Shown in pieces: positions 19,894-27,918 of a DNA stretch of 64,000 nucleotides; the first letter of the stretch is position 1; the number at the start of each line of letters is the position of its first letter. This stretch comes from Rhizobium sp. Root274 (lineage in GTDB: Bacteria; Pseudomonadota; Alphaproteobacteria; Rhizobiales; Rhizobiaceae): NCBI RefSeq assembly GCF_001429245.1, contig NZ_LMJE01000009.1, forward strand, positions 62,001 through 126,000. Reading direction: 5' to 3'. The notes beneath the pieces were generated by a model. The model was not told the DNA's origin, ran no database searches, and worked only from the letters and a program-made list of their open reading frames with translations. The position numbers and the translations under genes are program-made.

Positions 19894-20931
19894 TCAGACG
19901 GTCTCGAAGGGCAGATCGAAATCGGCGCGCTTCTCAAGCCAGGCCGGGACCGGCAGGCTCTTGGAGCGCAGGAAGTCCGGGCTGAAGAGCTTGGACTGGT
20001 AGCGATTGCCATAGTCGCAAAGGATCGTCACGATCGTGTGGCCGGGGCCGAGATCTTTGGCGAGGCGGATCGCGCCGGCGATGTTGATGCCCGAGGAGCC
20101 GCCGAGGCAGAGGCCTTCGTTCTCGACGAGATCGAAGACGATGTCCAGCGCTTCCGAGTCCGGGATCTGATAGGCGTAATCGGGCTTGAAGCCTTCGAGG
20201 TTGGCCGTGATGCGGCCCTGGCCGATGCCCTCGGTGATCGAAGAGCCCGAGGATTTGAGCTCGCCGTTCTTGTAGTATTCGTAAAGGGCTGCACCCTCCG
20301 GATCGGCGATGCCGATCTTCACGCCGGGCTTGCGGTTGCGAAGGCCGATGCCGGTGCCGGCGAGTGTGCCGCCCGAGCCGACCGCGCAGATGAAGCCGTC
20401 GACGGCGCCGCCGGTCTGCTCGAAGATTTCCTTCGCCGTCGTCTCGATATGGGCGTCGCGGTTGACGGTGTTGTCGAACTGGTTGGCCCAGATCGCGCCA
20501 TTCGGCTCAGTCTTTGCGAGTTGCGCTGCGAGCCGGCCGGAAATCTTCACGTAGTTGTTCGGGTTCTTGTAGGGCACGGCCGGCACTTCGACGAGTTCGG
20601 CGCCGAGCAGTTTCAGCGCGTCCTTCTTCTCCTGGCTCTGGGTCTCCGGGATGACGATCACGGTGCGATAGCCGAGTGCCTTGGCAACCAGCGTCAGCCC
20701 GATGCCGGTATTGCCGGCCGTGCCCTCGACGATCACGCCACCGGGGCGAAGCAACCCGCGCCGCTCGGCATCACGGATGATGAAGAGGGCTGCGCGATCC
20801 TTCACCGACTGGCCGGGATTGAGGAATTCGGCCTTGCCGAGAATGGTGCAGCCTGTCGCCTGCGAGGCGCCTTTCAGCCGGATCAGGGGCGTATTGCCGA
20901 TCGCTTCGAGAACGGAAGGATGAAATGCCAT
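19894..20931 (-). CDS. cysK: Cysteine synthase A (O-acetylserine sulfhydrylase)
   Basis: 345 residues. PLP enzyme making cysteine from O-acetylserine and sulfide. Motifs: IGNTPLIRLKG, the PLP lysine in GQSVKDRAA, the phosphate loop region GTAGNTGIG, AVGSGGTLAGTG, and LGGSSGINIAG. It is longer at the C-terminus than enterobacterial CysK (FLRSKSLPVPAWLEKR and beyond), so CysK/CysM-type assignment rests on overall pattern. The ATG at 20931 has AAAGG upstream. First gene of the probable cysK-alaX-sseA operon. A perfect palindrome lies 75-90 bases upstream of the start. Confidence 0.88.
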   Translation of the reverse strand: MAFHPSVLEAIGNTPLIRLKGASQATGCTILGKAEFLNPGQSVKDRAALFIIRDAERRGLLRPGGVIVEGTAGNTGIGLTLVAKALGYRTVIVIPETQSQEKKDALKLLGAELVEVPAVPYKNPNNYVKISGRLAAQLAKTEPNGAIWANQFDNTVNRDAHIETTAKEIFEQTGGAVDGFICAVGSGGTLAGTGIGLRNRKPGVKIGIADPEGAALYEYYKNGELKSSGSSITEGIGQGRITANLEGFKPDYAYQIPDSEALDIVFDLVENEGLCLGGSSGINIAGAIRLAKDLGPGHTIVTILCDYGNRYQSKLFSPDFLRSKSLPVPAWLEKRADFDLPFETV

Positions 20932-21005
20932 GATAGGTGCCTTTTCGTCTGACGCGGACACTAGAACCAAATGCGCGGGGAAGAAAACCGGAACGCTCTG
21001 CAATT

Positions 21006-21021
21006 TTGTCCTTCTGGACAA
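21006..21021. promoter_or_regulatory. Perfect palindrome upstream of cysK, candidate operator
   Basis: TTGTCC-TTCT-GGACAA is a perfect 6-base inverted repeat around four bases, 75-90 bases before the cysK start. It is too short and T-poor to be a terminator. Lrp/AsnC-type and other dimeric regulators bind dyads like this. The identity of the binding protein is not known. Confidence 0.4.
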
Positions 21022-21143
21022 GATTATGCGAGCAAATCGGTCGACGCGGGAATGAAACGGTGTTTTCAGCCCAGGGGCAGGCAAAGGCAAGGAATGGCTT
21101 TTCGCCGTGAGGCGAGGGGAGGGAAAATGCGTTCGGGGGAGTG

Positions 21144-21599
21144 TTACGTTCTGAGAGCTTCTGGAAAATCACAGGCCACGCCCAGAGGCATAAAGTGCTT
21201 CAGATTGGCGGTGATCACGGTCAGCCCATAGGCCTTGGCGGTGGCGGCGACGAGGATGTCGCCGAGCCCGGGATGCATGCCGCTGGCCGTTGCGACATCG
21301 CCAAGTGCGCCGGCGATCCGGGCGACGACAGGGTCGACGGGCAGGATGCGGTCGCCGAAGGTTTCGGTGATGGAATCGAGCCAGACACTCAATCGCTTGG
21401 CCCGCTCAAGGCCGCCGCGACGATGGAGGCGGCGCAAGCCCTTTTCGATTTCAGCGAGCGTGATTGTGGACAGATAGATTGCGTCTCCCCGCTCCCGGAA
21501 CCACATCCCCGTCGCCTCGGATGGCGCCTGCTTCCGGTCAGGCGAAAAGAGCGAGATGATATTGGTGTCGATGAGAAACCCGCTACTCAAGCTCGGCAT
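21144..21599 (-). CDS. vapC: PIN-domain toxin, VapC type
   Basis: 151 residues. Acidic PIN-domain residues are visible: D in FLIDTNIISLF, E in TLAEIEKGLRRL, and D in GLGDILVAATA, with the late segment VITANLKHF. These form the Mg-dependent ribonuclease site of VapC toxins, which usually cut tRNA or rRNA. The gene overlaps the antitoxin gene by 17 bases, the normal coupling in such modules. The symbol denotes family, not proven target. Confidence 0.87.
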   Translation of the reverse strand: MPSLSSGFLIDTNIISLFSPDRKQAPSEATGMWFRERGDAIYLSTITLAEIEKGLRRLHRRGGLERAKRLSVWLDSITETFGDRILPVDPVVARIAGALGDVATASGMHPGLGDILVAATAKAYGLTVITANLKHFMPLGVACDFPEALRT

Positions 21600-21837
21600 C
21601 CCGCATGGGGGATGGGTTGCGGTCGAGATCGGCGGGGCCGGGATAGGACATCAGGAATTCGCCAAAATTCGGCCTCGGCTTCGCCATCGCCCGTTTCGCC
21701 GCCTCGCCCGCTTCGACGCTGACCAGCATGGCGGCTGGCTTGCCGTGGCGGGTGATCGTGACGAATTCGCCATTGGCGGCATTATCCACCAGACTGGCGA
21801 ATCCTGCCTTGGCATCGGCAACACTCATGCTGGACAT
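21583..21837 (-). CDS. Antitoxin of the Phd/YefM type, partner of the PIN toxin
   Basis: 84 residues. The N-terminal DNA-binding Phd/YefM fold is recognisable (SVADAKAGFASLVDNAANGE, then VTITRHGKPAAMLVS). The C-terminal tail (NFGEFLMSYPGPADLDRNPSPMR) would wrap the toxin. ATG 21837 is chosen because AGAGG lies six bases upstream; GTG 21843 and ATG 21828 are alternatives. A palindrome just upstream suggests autoregulation. Confidence 0.85.
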   Translation of the reverse strand: MSSMSVADAKAGFASLVDNAANGEFVTITRHGKPAAMLVSVEAGEAAKRAMAKPRPNFGEFLMSYPGPADLDRNPSPMRDAELE

Positions 21838-21852
21838 GCTCACCTCTGAAAA

Positions 21853-21868
21853 TGACTATATGTGGTCA
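21853..21868. promoter_or_regulatory. Candidate autoregulatory operator of the toxin-antitoxin pair
   Basis: TGACTATATGTGGTCA has inverted TGAC/GTCA arms around an AT-rich centre, 15 bases before the antitoxin start. The centre could also serve as a -10 element. Antitoxins of this type usually bind such dyads. Confidence 0.4.
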
Positions 21869-22024
21869 ATTTAATGCTTAGCAGAGGATCGGGCAAGCGG
21901 GAGTTTGCGGGCGGGCCGGGAAGTGTGCCGATCGTTACAGGTTTTCAGCATTCTCTTCACCGGATCTTTATGCCTGACCGGGGAGTCTGCAATCACGCGG
22001 CTCAAGGTTGTGTGAGGAGAGGGA

Positions 22025-22729
22025 ATGCTGAGGGTTCTTGCGGCTTTGACTCTGTGTCTGGCGCTTGTCGGTTGCGACATGCTCTTCAAAACCCCGAAAT
22101 GGCGGTGGAATCAGAAACTGACGGTGTCCGTGATGACGCCGGAGGGGATGAAGATTGGCAGCGCGGTGACATCGGCACGGATCGCGTTTCCGCTGAAATG
22201 GACCGGCGTGGGCGATGCGGCCGGCATGCAGCAGGGCGGCGTCACCGGCGAGGCTGTTGTGGTCGACCTCGGCGAGGGCCGCTATGTGTTCGCCCTACTC
22301 CAAGGCTATACCGAGTGGACTGCCTATACCGCCTTCTTCCCGGAGTTAGAGGGGAAAACGCTGTCGAAAAAGGAGATGGGGTCTTATCTTGACCTGATGG
22401 TGGCGAGCACTGGTCAGACCCGCGAGCTTGCGCGCAAAAACTATCCGCTGCTTGTGACCTTCGATGACATCCATGACCCCGCCAGTGTCCGCCGTATCGA
22501 TCCGGGCGATCTATCGGGAAGCTTTGGTTCTGGCTATCGGCTGAACGCGATCACCTTGTCGATTACGGACGAGCCGGTAACAGAGGGGATTGTGAGCGCG
22601 CTATTGCCTTGGCTACCGGATTACTACAGCCAACGTCTTGATGGACAACGTTTTGGAACAATCAAAACAGAAAACCCCTTTGCGAATTCTTTGGCTTCGG
22701 GGGCCTTTGATACGAACAATCGTCAATGA
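22025..22729 (+). CDS. Lipoprotein of unknown function
   Basis: 234 residues. A type II signal peptide ends with the lipobox LVGCDM, so the mature protein begins at a lipidated cysteine (residue 17). AGGAGAGGGA precedes the ATG. The mature part has no repeats or membrane segments; readable stretches are KWRWNQKLTVSVMTPEG and SGSFGSGYRLNAITL. Asp follows the lipidated Cys, which in enterobacteria favours inner-membrane retention; that rule may not hold here. Family not recognised. It lies between the toxin-antitoxin pair (divergent) and phrB (convergent). Confidence 0.75.
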   Translation: MLRVLAALTLCLALVGCDMLFKTPKWRWNQKLTVSVMTPEGMKIGSAVTSARIAFPLKWTGVGDAAGMQQGGVTGEAVVVDLGEGRYVFALLQGYTEWTAYTAFFPELEGKTLSKKEMGSYLDLMVASTGQTRELARKNYPLLVTFDDIHDPASVRRIDPGDLSGSFGSGYRLNAITLSITDEPVTEGIVSALLPWLPDYYSQRLDGQRFGTIKTENPFANSLASGAFDTNNRQ

Positions 22730-22804
22730 CGATTTAAGAAGGGGATGCACGCCCATTTCGGCGATGCGCGGGGTGATTTCAACATACCGCTCACGCCCCC
22801 ACTC

Positions 22805-24265
22805 TCACTCCCCTCGCAATCCCTGAAACGCCGCCATCGCCGCATCCCTGGCCTTGCCGTGATCGACGATCGGCAGCGGATAGGTCTTGCCGAGGCTCAC
22901 CCCCGCCTCCTTCAGCACCGTCAGTGGCGCCTCCGATGGCTTGTGGATGAATTTATCCGGCATGTCCTTCAGCTCCGGCACGAAGCGGCGAACGTATTCG
23001 CCCTCCGGGTCGAATTTCTCGCCCTGGCTCACCGGATTGAAGATGCGGAAGAAGGGGGCAGCGTCGGCGCCGGAGCCGGCGACCCATTGCCAGCTGGCGG
23101 CATTCGACGCCGGGTCGGCATCGACGAGGGTGTCGCGGAACCATCGTTCGCCTTCGCGCCAGTCGACAAGCAGGTCCTTGATCAGGAAGGAGGCGGTGAT
23201 CATGCGCACGCGGTTGTGCATGAAGCCGGTCTGCCAGAGCTGGCGCATGCCGGCATCGACGATCGGATAGCCGGTCTGGCCCTTTTGCCACTTTTCCAGA
23301 AGGTCCGGCGCGTCGCGCCAGGGAAAGGCGTCGAATTTCGGGTTCCAGTTGCGTTCCGAAAGGCAGGGGAAATGGAACAGCAGGTGATAGGAGAAATCGC
23401 GCCAGGCGAGTTCCTTGCGGAAATGGATGCGATCGTCCATCGGGATGTCGTCGTCGAGGCCGCGCGTTGCATGCCAGACGCTGGCCGGCGAAATCTCGCC
23501 CTGCGCCAAGTGTGGCGAGAGCATGGAGACATGCGGTTCCGCAGGAAAGTCCCGGCGCTCGCGATAACCTTTGAGACCCGTCTCGATGAAGGCTTCGAGC
23601 CGGGCATGCGCGCCTGCCTCGCCGGGCTGGAAATGATCGGCAAAACCCTTCGCCCAGTTCGGCTTGGTGGGCAGCAGCGACCAGTCCGAGAGCGCCTCGC
23701 TCTTCGGCCATGAGGCGGGCGAGGGGATGCGCTTGGGCGCGGGGATTGGCTCCGGCGGCTCTCCCGATCCGTCCAGCGCCTTCCAGAACGGTGTATAGAC
23801 GCGGAAATGGCCGCCGGCGCCGGTCTTGAGTTTGGTCGGCTCATGCAGGATCTGGCCGGCAAAGCTGCGGACCGTCAGGCCCCGTGCGGTCAGGTCGGAC
23901 TTGATCGCCTTGTCCACGCCGATGCCCGGCGGATCGTAGCGGCGGTTCCAGAAGACGGCATCGGCGCCGGTTTCGGCGATCAGCGCGTTGAGCACCTCGG
24001 TCGCCGGCCCACGGCGCAGGACAAGATCGCTGCCACGCTCTTTGAGCGAGGTTGATAGAGCCTCAAGCGAATGGTGCAGCCACCATTCCTGCGCGGCTCC
24101 CAGCGGTCCGGTGCCGGCCTCCCGGGGTTCGAGGATGTAGACGGGGATGACGGCGGCCCCAGCGTCAACGGCAGTGGCAAGCGCTGCATGGTCTGCCAGA
24201 CGCAAATCCTTGCGGAACCACAAAAGCACGGTTTTCGGGCGGGCGGTCGCGGCATCAGCGGGCAT
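22805..24265 (-). CDS. phrB: Deoxyribodipyrimidine photo-lyase
   Basis: 486 residues. FAD-dependent enzyme that splits UV-induced pyrimidine dimers using light. The N-terminal photolyase domain opens with LLWFRKDLRLADHAAL. The FAD-binding C-terminal half holds ELAWRDFSYHLLFHFP, GYPIVDAGMRQLWQTGFMHN and NAASWQWVAGSGADAAPF-type segments, which form the flavin pocket and tryptophan relay. ATG 24265 has AGAAGAG upstream. Class I CPD photolyase is most likely; a cryptochrome-like role cannot be fully excluded by eye. Confidence 0.92.
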   Translation of the reverse strand: MPADAATARPKTVLLWFRKDLRLADHAALATAVDAGAAVIPVYILEPREAGTGPLGAAQEWWLHHSLEALSTSLKERGSDLVLRRGPATEVLNALIAETGADAVFWNRRYDPPGIGVDKAIKSDLTARGLTVRSFAGQILHEPTKLKTGAGGHFRVYTPFWKALDGSGEPPEPIPAPKRIPSPASWPKSEALSDWSLLPTKPNWAKGFADHFQPGEAGAHARLEAFIETGLKGYRERRDFPAEPHVSMLSPHLAQGEISPASVWHATRGLDDDIPMDDRIHFRKELAWRDFSYHLLFHFPCLSERNWNPKFDAFPWRDAPDLLEKWQKGQTGYPIVDAGMRQLWQTGFMHNRVRMITASFLIKDLLVDWREGERWFRDTLVDADPASNAASWQWVAGSGADAAPFFRIFNPVSQGEKFDPEGEYVRRFVPELKDMPDKFIHKPSEAPLTVLKEAGVSLGKTYPLPIVDHGKARDAAMAAFQGLRGE

Positions 24266-24389
24266 GGGCACTCTTCTTGTCGTTGGCTTGTTCAAAGCCA
24301 TACGATGCAAGAGCCCGAAAAGATCACGCGCGCATCATGCAATTTTGACGTGTCAGAGCATTCTCAGCAGAAAAACACAGCCGCCAAGA

Positions 24390-24617
24390 TCAGGCAGCGC
24401 CTCGACCTCCGGCCCGCATCCGCTCCTGCTCGGCGCGCAAAAGCGCCATGATCTTCTCGGCATTTTCGCGCACATAGAGCCGATGCAGCTTTTCGGCGAC
24501 GGGGGCGGTGGTGAGCAGGCAGGTATAGCCCTCGCGCTCGTACCAGCGGAAGTCCACCACATTGTCCATGTTCACGAAGAGGGGGAAGCCATCCCCGTCA
24601 TGAAGCTGGAGCCACAT
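24390..24617 (-). CDS. Small conserved-looking protein, unknown function
   Basis: 75 residues, soluble, start MWLQLHDGDGFPLFVN. AGGAG lies about ten bases before the ATG at 24617; the frame is open further 5' without a better site. The first half looks like short beta-strands (PLFVNMDNVVDF, YTCLLTT) and the second is helical and charged (AEKLHRLYVRENAEKIMALL). The strand pattern is loosely like FlbD-type small proteins, but that is not an assignment. It sits downstream of the TM protein at 24801 on the same strand. Confidence 0.6.
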   Translation of the reverse strand: MWLQLHDGDGFPLFVNMDNVVDFRWYEREGYTCLLTTAPVAEKLHRLYVRENAEKIMALLRAEQERMRAGGRGAA

Positions 24618-24800
24618 CTGCCTAATCTCCTGAATGCCATTCTGTTGATCCAAGGAGATAGCAGTCAAAGGTGAAGAGGGGGTTTCACCGGGAGGGTCGA
24701 TCCGCACCACGGCGTGACCGGACACACACAGAATCGTCGGAAGGGGGAGGCGACTTTCGCGACGGCGGCATCGCCCTGCGGACCCCACGCCTCTCGGGCG

Positions 24801-25124
24801 TCAGGCGATCGCATCCACCAGCGTTGCCGCAAGCCATCCGGCTCCAAAATAGAGGATCGCACCGATTGCGGCCTCAAGAACCAGGGCGATCGAATGTCCG
24901 GGCCTGATCTGTCCTGCGATTTGAACGCGCAGCCAGGATATGCCGCTGAGGAGAATCACGCCGCTGATCGCCATCGCGACCAGGTTGTTCAGGCTGTAGA
25001 ACCCGAGCAGAACAAAAGGCAGGGTGAGGATGGGAGTGGCCCAGGAATTGACGTGCGAAAGGCTCTGCCGAACATCGCCCCACAGGATATCCCGGGCTTC
25101 GGTGAACATGCCTTTCCAGTCCAT
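24801..25124 (-). CDS. Small membrane protein, unknown function
   Basis: 107 residues with three likely membrane segments: WATPILTLPFVLLGFYSL, LVAMAISGVILLSGISWL and ALVLEAAIGAILYFGAGWLA. The N-terminus is charged and probably cytoplasmic. The ATG at 25124 has AAGGCGGGG upstream. No family recognised. It lies between a small soluble gene and tRNA-Asn, all on the minus strand. Confidence 0.6.
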   Translation of the reverse strand: MDWKGMFTEARDILWGDVRQSLSHVNSWATPILTLPFVLLGFYSLNNLVAMAISGVILLSGISWLRVQIAGQIRPGHSIALVLEAAIGAILYFGAGWLAATLVDAIA

Positions 25125-25204
25125 CGCACCCCGCCTTCCGACCTCTCGAAGAGGCTAAGTCTGGCCCTCGTGAGGGTCAAGGCGGTGTCGGAAGGTGCGG
25201 ACGA

Positions 25205-25246
25205 AAAGAAAAGGCCTGCTGCGGTTATCCGCGCAGGCCTTTTTTG
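25205..25246 (-). terminator. Intrinsic terminator behind tRNA-Asn
   Basis: AGGCCTGC and GCAGGCCT form an 8-base perfect stem around a 13-base loop. On the minus strand it is followed by TTTTCTTTTC; the plus strand also has a T-run. It lies just 3' of the tRNA-Asn gene. Confidence 0.8.
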
Positions 25247-25252
25247 AATAGA

Positions 25253-25327
25253 TGGCTCCCCGGGCCGGATTCGAACCGGCGACCTGTCGATTAACAGTCG
25301 AATGCTCTACCGCTGAGCTACCAGGGA
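25253..25327 (-). tRNA. tRNA-Asn (GTT)
   Basis: 75 bases on the minus strand, reading TCCCTGG at the 5' end and CCGGGGA-G-CCA at the 3' end, so the acceptor stem pairs fully with one T-G pair. The D arm (TAGCTCAGCGGTAGAGCA), anticodon arm (TCGACTGTTAATCGA, anticodon GTT) and T arm (GGTTCGAATCC) are all normal. CCA is encoded. A terminator follows directly. Confidence 0.95.
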
Positions 25328-25491
25328 ACAGCCGCTTGGCGCGGTGTGAGCGGGGTAATACTGATGCTCGCTCCGTTTGCCAAGCGGTTTTTCAAAAAAA
25401 ATGTCATCGCCTTGTTTTTATATGTGGACCACCCATCTCCCTCAGGCGGCCGGGATGCCGCGAGAGGCCGTATTTGCTGGAGTTTTTATCC

Positions 25492-25773
25492 TTGGCTGAG
25501 AGACGTTATCGCATCGACACGGCAAGAGGCAGGCTCATCCTCGGCCGCTTCGAAATTCCCGTGCCGCGCTCCAAGGCAGGGCGGATCGCAACCGGCCTGG
25601 CGCTGGTCGGCGGTGGTTTCCTCGGTTTCCTGCCGGTGCTTGGGTTCTGGATGGTTCCCCTCGGCCTCGTCGTCCTCTCGCATGATCTGGCTTATGTCCG
25701 CCGTCGTCGTCGCCGCGCCTCGGTCTGGTGGAGCCGCCGCAAAGCGCAGCGCCGCCCCCCGGCCAGCGATTGA
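25492..25773 (+). CDS. Small membrane protein, unknown function
   Basis: 93 residues. I chose the TTG at 25492 because GGAG lies nine bases upstream and coding character starts there (LAERRYRIDTARGRLIL). Two close hydrophobic segments (IATGLALVGGGFLGFLPV and LGFWMVPLGLVVLSHDL) form a short hairpin. A very basic tail follows (VRRRRRRASVWWSRRKAQRR). Proteins of this design occur in rhizobia as conserved hypotheticals, from memory. The frame is open upstream through the tRNA region, but that part is not coding. Confidence 0.6.
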   Translation: MAERRYRIDTARGRLILGRFEIPVPRSKAGRIATGLALVGGGFLGFLPVLGFWMVPLGLVVLSHDLAYVRRRRRRASVWWSRRKAQRRPPASD

Positions 25774-25903
25774 GGCGCCGCGCATTTCACCCGACATGTC
25801 ATAGTGTAATGCGCAATCTTATCGGGAGGCGTAAAAGAATCACACCGAACCGGGACACCAAACGGCGCTCCTGCCGATCCGTTCCGGAGAAAAGTGAGGT
25901 GGA

Positions 25904-26143
25904 ATGACCAACCTCCAGCCGGCGGAGATCCCGATGATACTCACGCCGCAGGATTTTAGTGTAATGGAACAGGCGATGCGCGGCGTGGGCTCCATCGGCA
26001 TAGAAAGTGAACGCGACGGCCACCGCGAGGCAGTCGGCAAGGCTGTCATCCGGCTCTATACGGCGGGTGTCACTGACCCGGCCAAGCTGGCGGAAGCCGC
26101 CGGCATCATGGCGGCAACCCGCCTTCTCGATCGCAGGCGCTGA
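25904..26143 (+). CDS. Small protein, unknown function
   Basis: 79 residues, soluble, mostly helical (ILTPQDFSVMEQAMRG, then EAVGKAVIRLYTAGVTDPAKLAEAA). GAGGTGGA lies directly before the ATG. I recall similar short proteins in rhizobia without known function. Monocistronic as far as can be seen: no gene within 100 bases on the same strand. Confidence 0.55.
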   Translation: MTNLQPAEIPMILTPQDFSVMEQAMRGVGSIGIESERDGHREAVGKAVIRLYTAGVTDPAKLAEAAGIMAATRLLDRRR

Positions 26144-26283
26144 GGCGAGCTTCTCTCAGCCAGCCTTGCCGATAGCCGGCGGGGTTCTCCGCCGGAAAAA
26201 CATCCGATTCCCGAAAATGCCTCTTGCGGTTTTTTTAGATCGCGTCTAAATCCGCGCCACCACACGCTCTTTTCTACCTGGAC

Positions 26284-26357
26284 GGCCTCGTGGCGGAGTG
26301 GTTACGCAGAGGACTGCAAATCCTTGCACCCCGGTTCGATTCCGGGCGAGGCCTCCA
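26284..26357 (+). tRNA. tRNA-Cys (GCA)
   Basis: 74 bases. GGCCTCG at the 5' end pairs with CGAGGCC before T-CCA. The D arm (GGCGGAGTGGTTACGCAGAGGA), anticodon arm (GACTGCAAATC, anticodon GCA) and T arm (CGGTTCGATTCCG) are normal. CCA is encoded. Confidence 0.95.
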
Positions 26358-26593
26358 ATCTTTTCCAAGCCTTATCGAGATTTAATTGGTCAGCAGTCTT
26401 TGCTGATCGTCGCGTTTGCGACTGAATGTTCCTCCATTCGATTCCGCCATGGGTCGACAGCATCGATCGGCCAAATCTGTGCTGATCAGCCGTCTGGCCC
26501 AGATGCGCCCGAAACTGGCCGATCGGTCCCCTTGCTCGTAAAGTTGGCCTGGCGCAGGTCAGAACTCCTAATCCAATCGGGGAGATTGCTGCC

Positions 26594-26920
26594 ATGCGCG
26601 CCACCACTTTCACTTTCGCCTCCGCCTTGCTTCTCGCTACACCGCTTGCCGCTTCTGCCGAGACGCTGAGCTTCACGCTCGAGAACAAGACCCCCAACAT
26701 GGTCGTCCAGGCTTTTGTCTCGCCAGCCGATGGCGGCAAGAGCATTGAACTCCTGCACAAGAAGGGGCTTTTTGGCGGAAAGTCGCGTCAGCTCACCATC
26801 GATGACGGCAGCGATGCCTGTGTCTATAAGCTGCGGCTGGTCTTCGAGGACGACAGCTTCGAAGATGTCCGCGACAAGGTCGACTTCTGCGAAACGGGCA
26901 CCTACACGATCGACGACTGA
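26594..26920 (+). CDS. Small periplasmic protein, unknown function
   Basis: 108 residues. A clean signal peptide (MRATTFTFASALLLATPLAASA/ET) leads to a mature beta-rich domain of about 86 residues (LSFTLENKTPNMVVQAFVS among its strands). Two cysteines, in DACVYKL and DFCETGTY, probably form a disulfide. GGGGAG lies upstream of the ATG. No family named with confidence. About 130 bases separate it from the methyltransferase gene downstream on the same strand. Confidence 0.65.
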   Translation: MRATTFTFASALLLATPLAASAETLSFTLENKTPNMVVQAFVSPADGGKSIELLHKKGLFGGKSRQLTIDDGSDACVYKLRLVFEDDSFEDVRDKVDFCETGTYTIDD

Positions 26921-27051
26921 AGCTTTGGCACGGCTTCGTGCCGGGTGGGCGCGATAATCTGTTTTCGACGCCCACCCGTGACTTGAAAGCAGAACGCCCT
27001 GCAATTAAGACACGGGGAGAAACCCGAGCGGCCGAAATGGGGCGACAGGAC

Positions 27052-27723
27052 ATGATGGATTACGCAGCAGCACGCACCAAGATGGTGGACAACCAGATCA
27101 GAACCACGGACGTCACGTCCCATTCGGTCCTGACGGCCTTCCTTTCGGTGCCCCGCGAAGCATTCGTTCCGGCGGAACTGAAGCCGCTTGCCTATATCGA
27201 CGAGGATATGAAGGTCGCGCCGGCGGCGAACGGCAATCCGGCCCGCTACATCATGGAGCCGTCGCCGCTCGCCAAGCTTCTGCAGCTCGCAGCGATCACC
27301 AAGGATGACCTCGTGCTCGAGATCGGCTGTGGCGCAGGCTATGCCGCAGCGCTGCTGTCGTTGCTTGCAGGCTCGGTTGTGGCGGTCGAATCCGACGAGG
27401 CCCTGGTTCTGCGCGCAACGGAAAAGCTCTCGTCGCTCGGCTATGACAATGTCGCAGTTGTCGCCGGAAGCCTCGAAGCCGGTTACCCGGCCGAAGCACC
27501 TTACGATGTCATCTTCGTCAACGGCGCCGTCGAACATCTGCCGGAAGCACTGCTCGGCCAGCTCCGCGAGGGCGGTCGTCTGGTCGCCGTTGTCGGATAT
27601 GGTAACGCCTCGCGTGCCCGCCTGTACGTCAAGGCCGGCGGCACGGTGTCTTTCACCGAATATTTCAACACCTCCGTGAAGCCGCTGCCGGGCTTCCGCA
27701 AGGCTGCCGAATTCGTCTTCTGA
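27052..27723 (+). CDS. Protein-L-isoaspartate O-methyltransferase family protein
   Basis: 223 residues, SAM-dependent methyltransferase of the PIMT family. The N-terminal segment (AARTKMVDNQIRTTDV, then VPREAFVPAE) and the SAM loop (LVLEIGCGAGYAAALLS, then VAVESD) are clear. It differs from the second PIMT at 50734: it lacks the [12 protein letters not shown] substrate segment and has ARYIMEPSPLAKLLQL instead. True isoaspartate repair is therefore less certain. ATG 27052 or 27055 fits AGGA upstream; ATG 27037 is possible. In related genomes this gene often precedes tolC; here popZ follows after a terminator. Confidence 0.8.
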   Translation: MMDYAAARTKMVDNQIRTTDVTSHSVLTAFLSVPREAFVPAELKPLAYIDEDMKVAPAANGNPARYIMEPSPLAKLLQLAAITKDDLVLEIGCGAGYAAALLSLLAGSVVAVESDEALVLRATEKLSSLGYDNVAVVAGSLEAGYPAEAPYDVIFVNGAVEHLPEALLGQLREGGRLVAVVGYGNASRARLYVKAGGTVSFTEYFNTSVKPLPGFRKAAEFVF

Positions 27724-27750
27724 TGCGACATATGATTTGATGATCTACGC

Positions 27751-27782
27751 GAGGCCCGCTCTGTGCGGGCCTCTTGCGTTTT
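27751..27782 (+). terminator. Intrinsic terminator after the PIMT-like gene
   Basis: GAGGCCCGC and GCGGGCCTC form a perfect 9-base stem around TCTGT, followed by TTGCGTTTT. Confidence 0.8.
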
Positions 27783-27918
27783 CCACCAACAAAGCTGTGC
27801 ATCACGGCAATTGCAGGAGCCTGCGTGATTTTTTTCCGCAGGCGCGTATCCTAGGGTGACCGCGAATCGGCTGGCGACAAGAGCGTCGCCGAAGATCTTG
27901 AGGACAACGGGGATTAGT

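Noticed and set aside
25253..26357. Integration site or genomic island at the tRNA genes
   Set aside because: No integrase, no repeated tRNA 3' end and no mobile gene is visible within the window.
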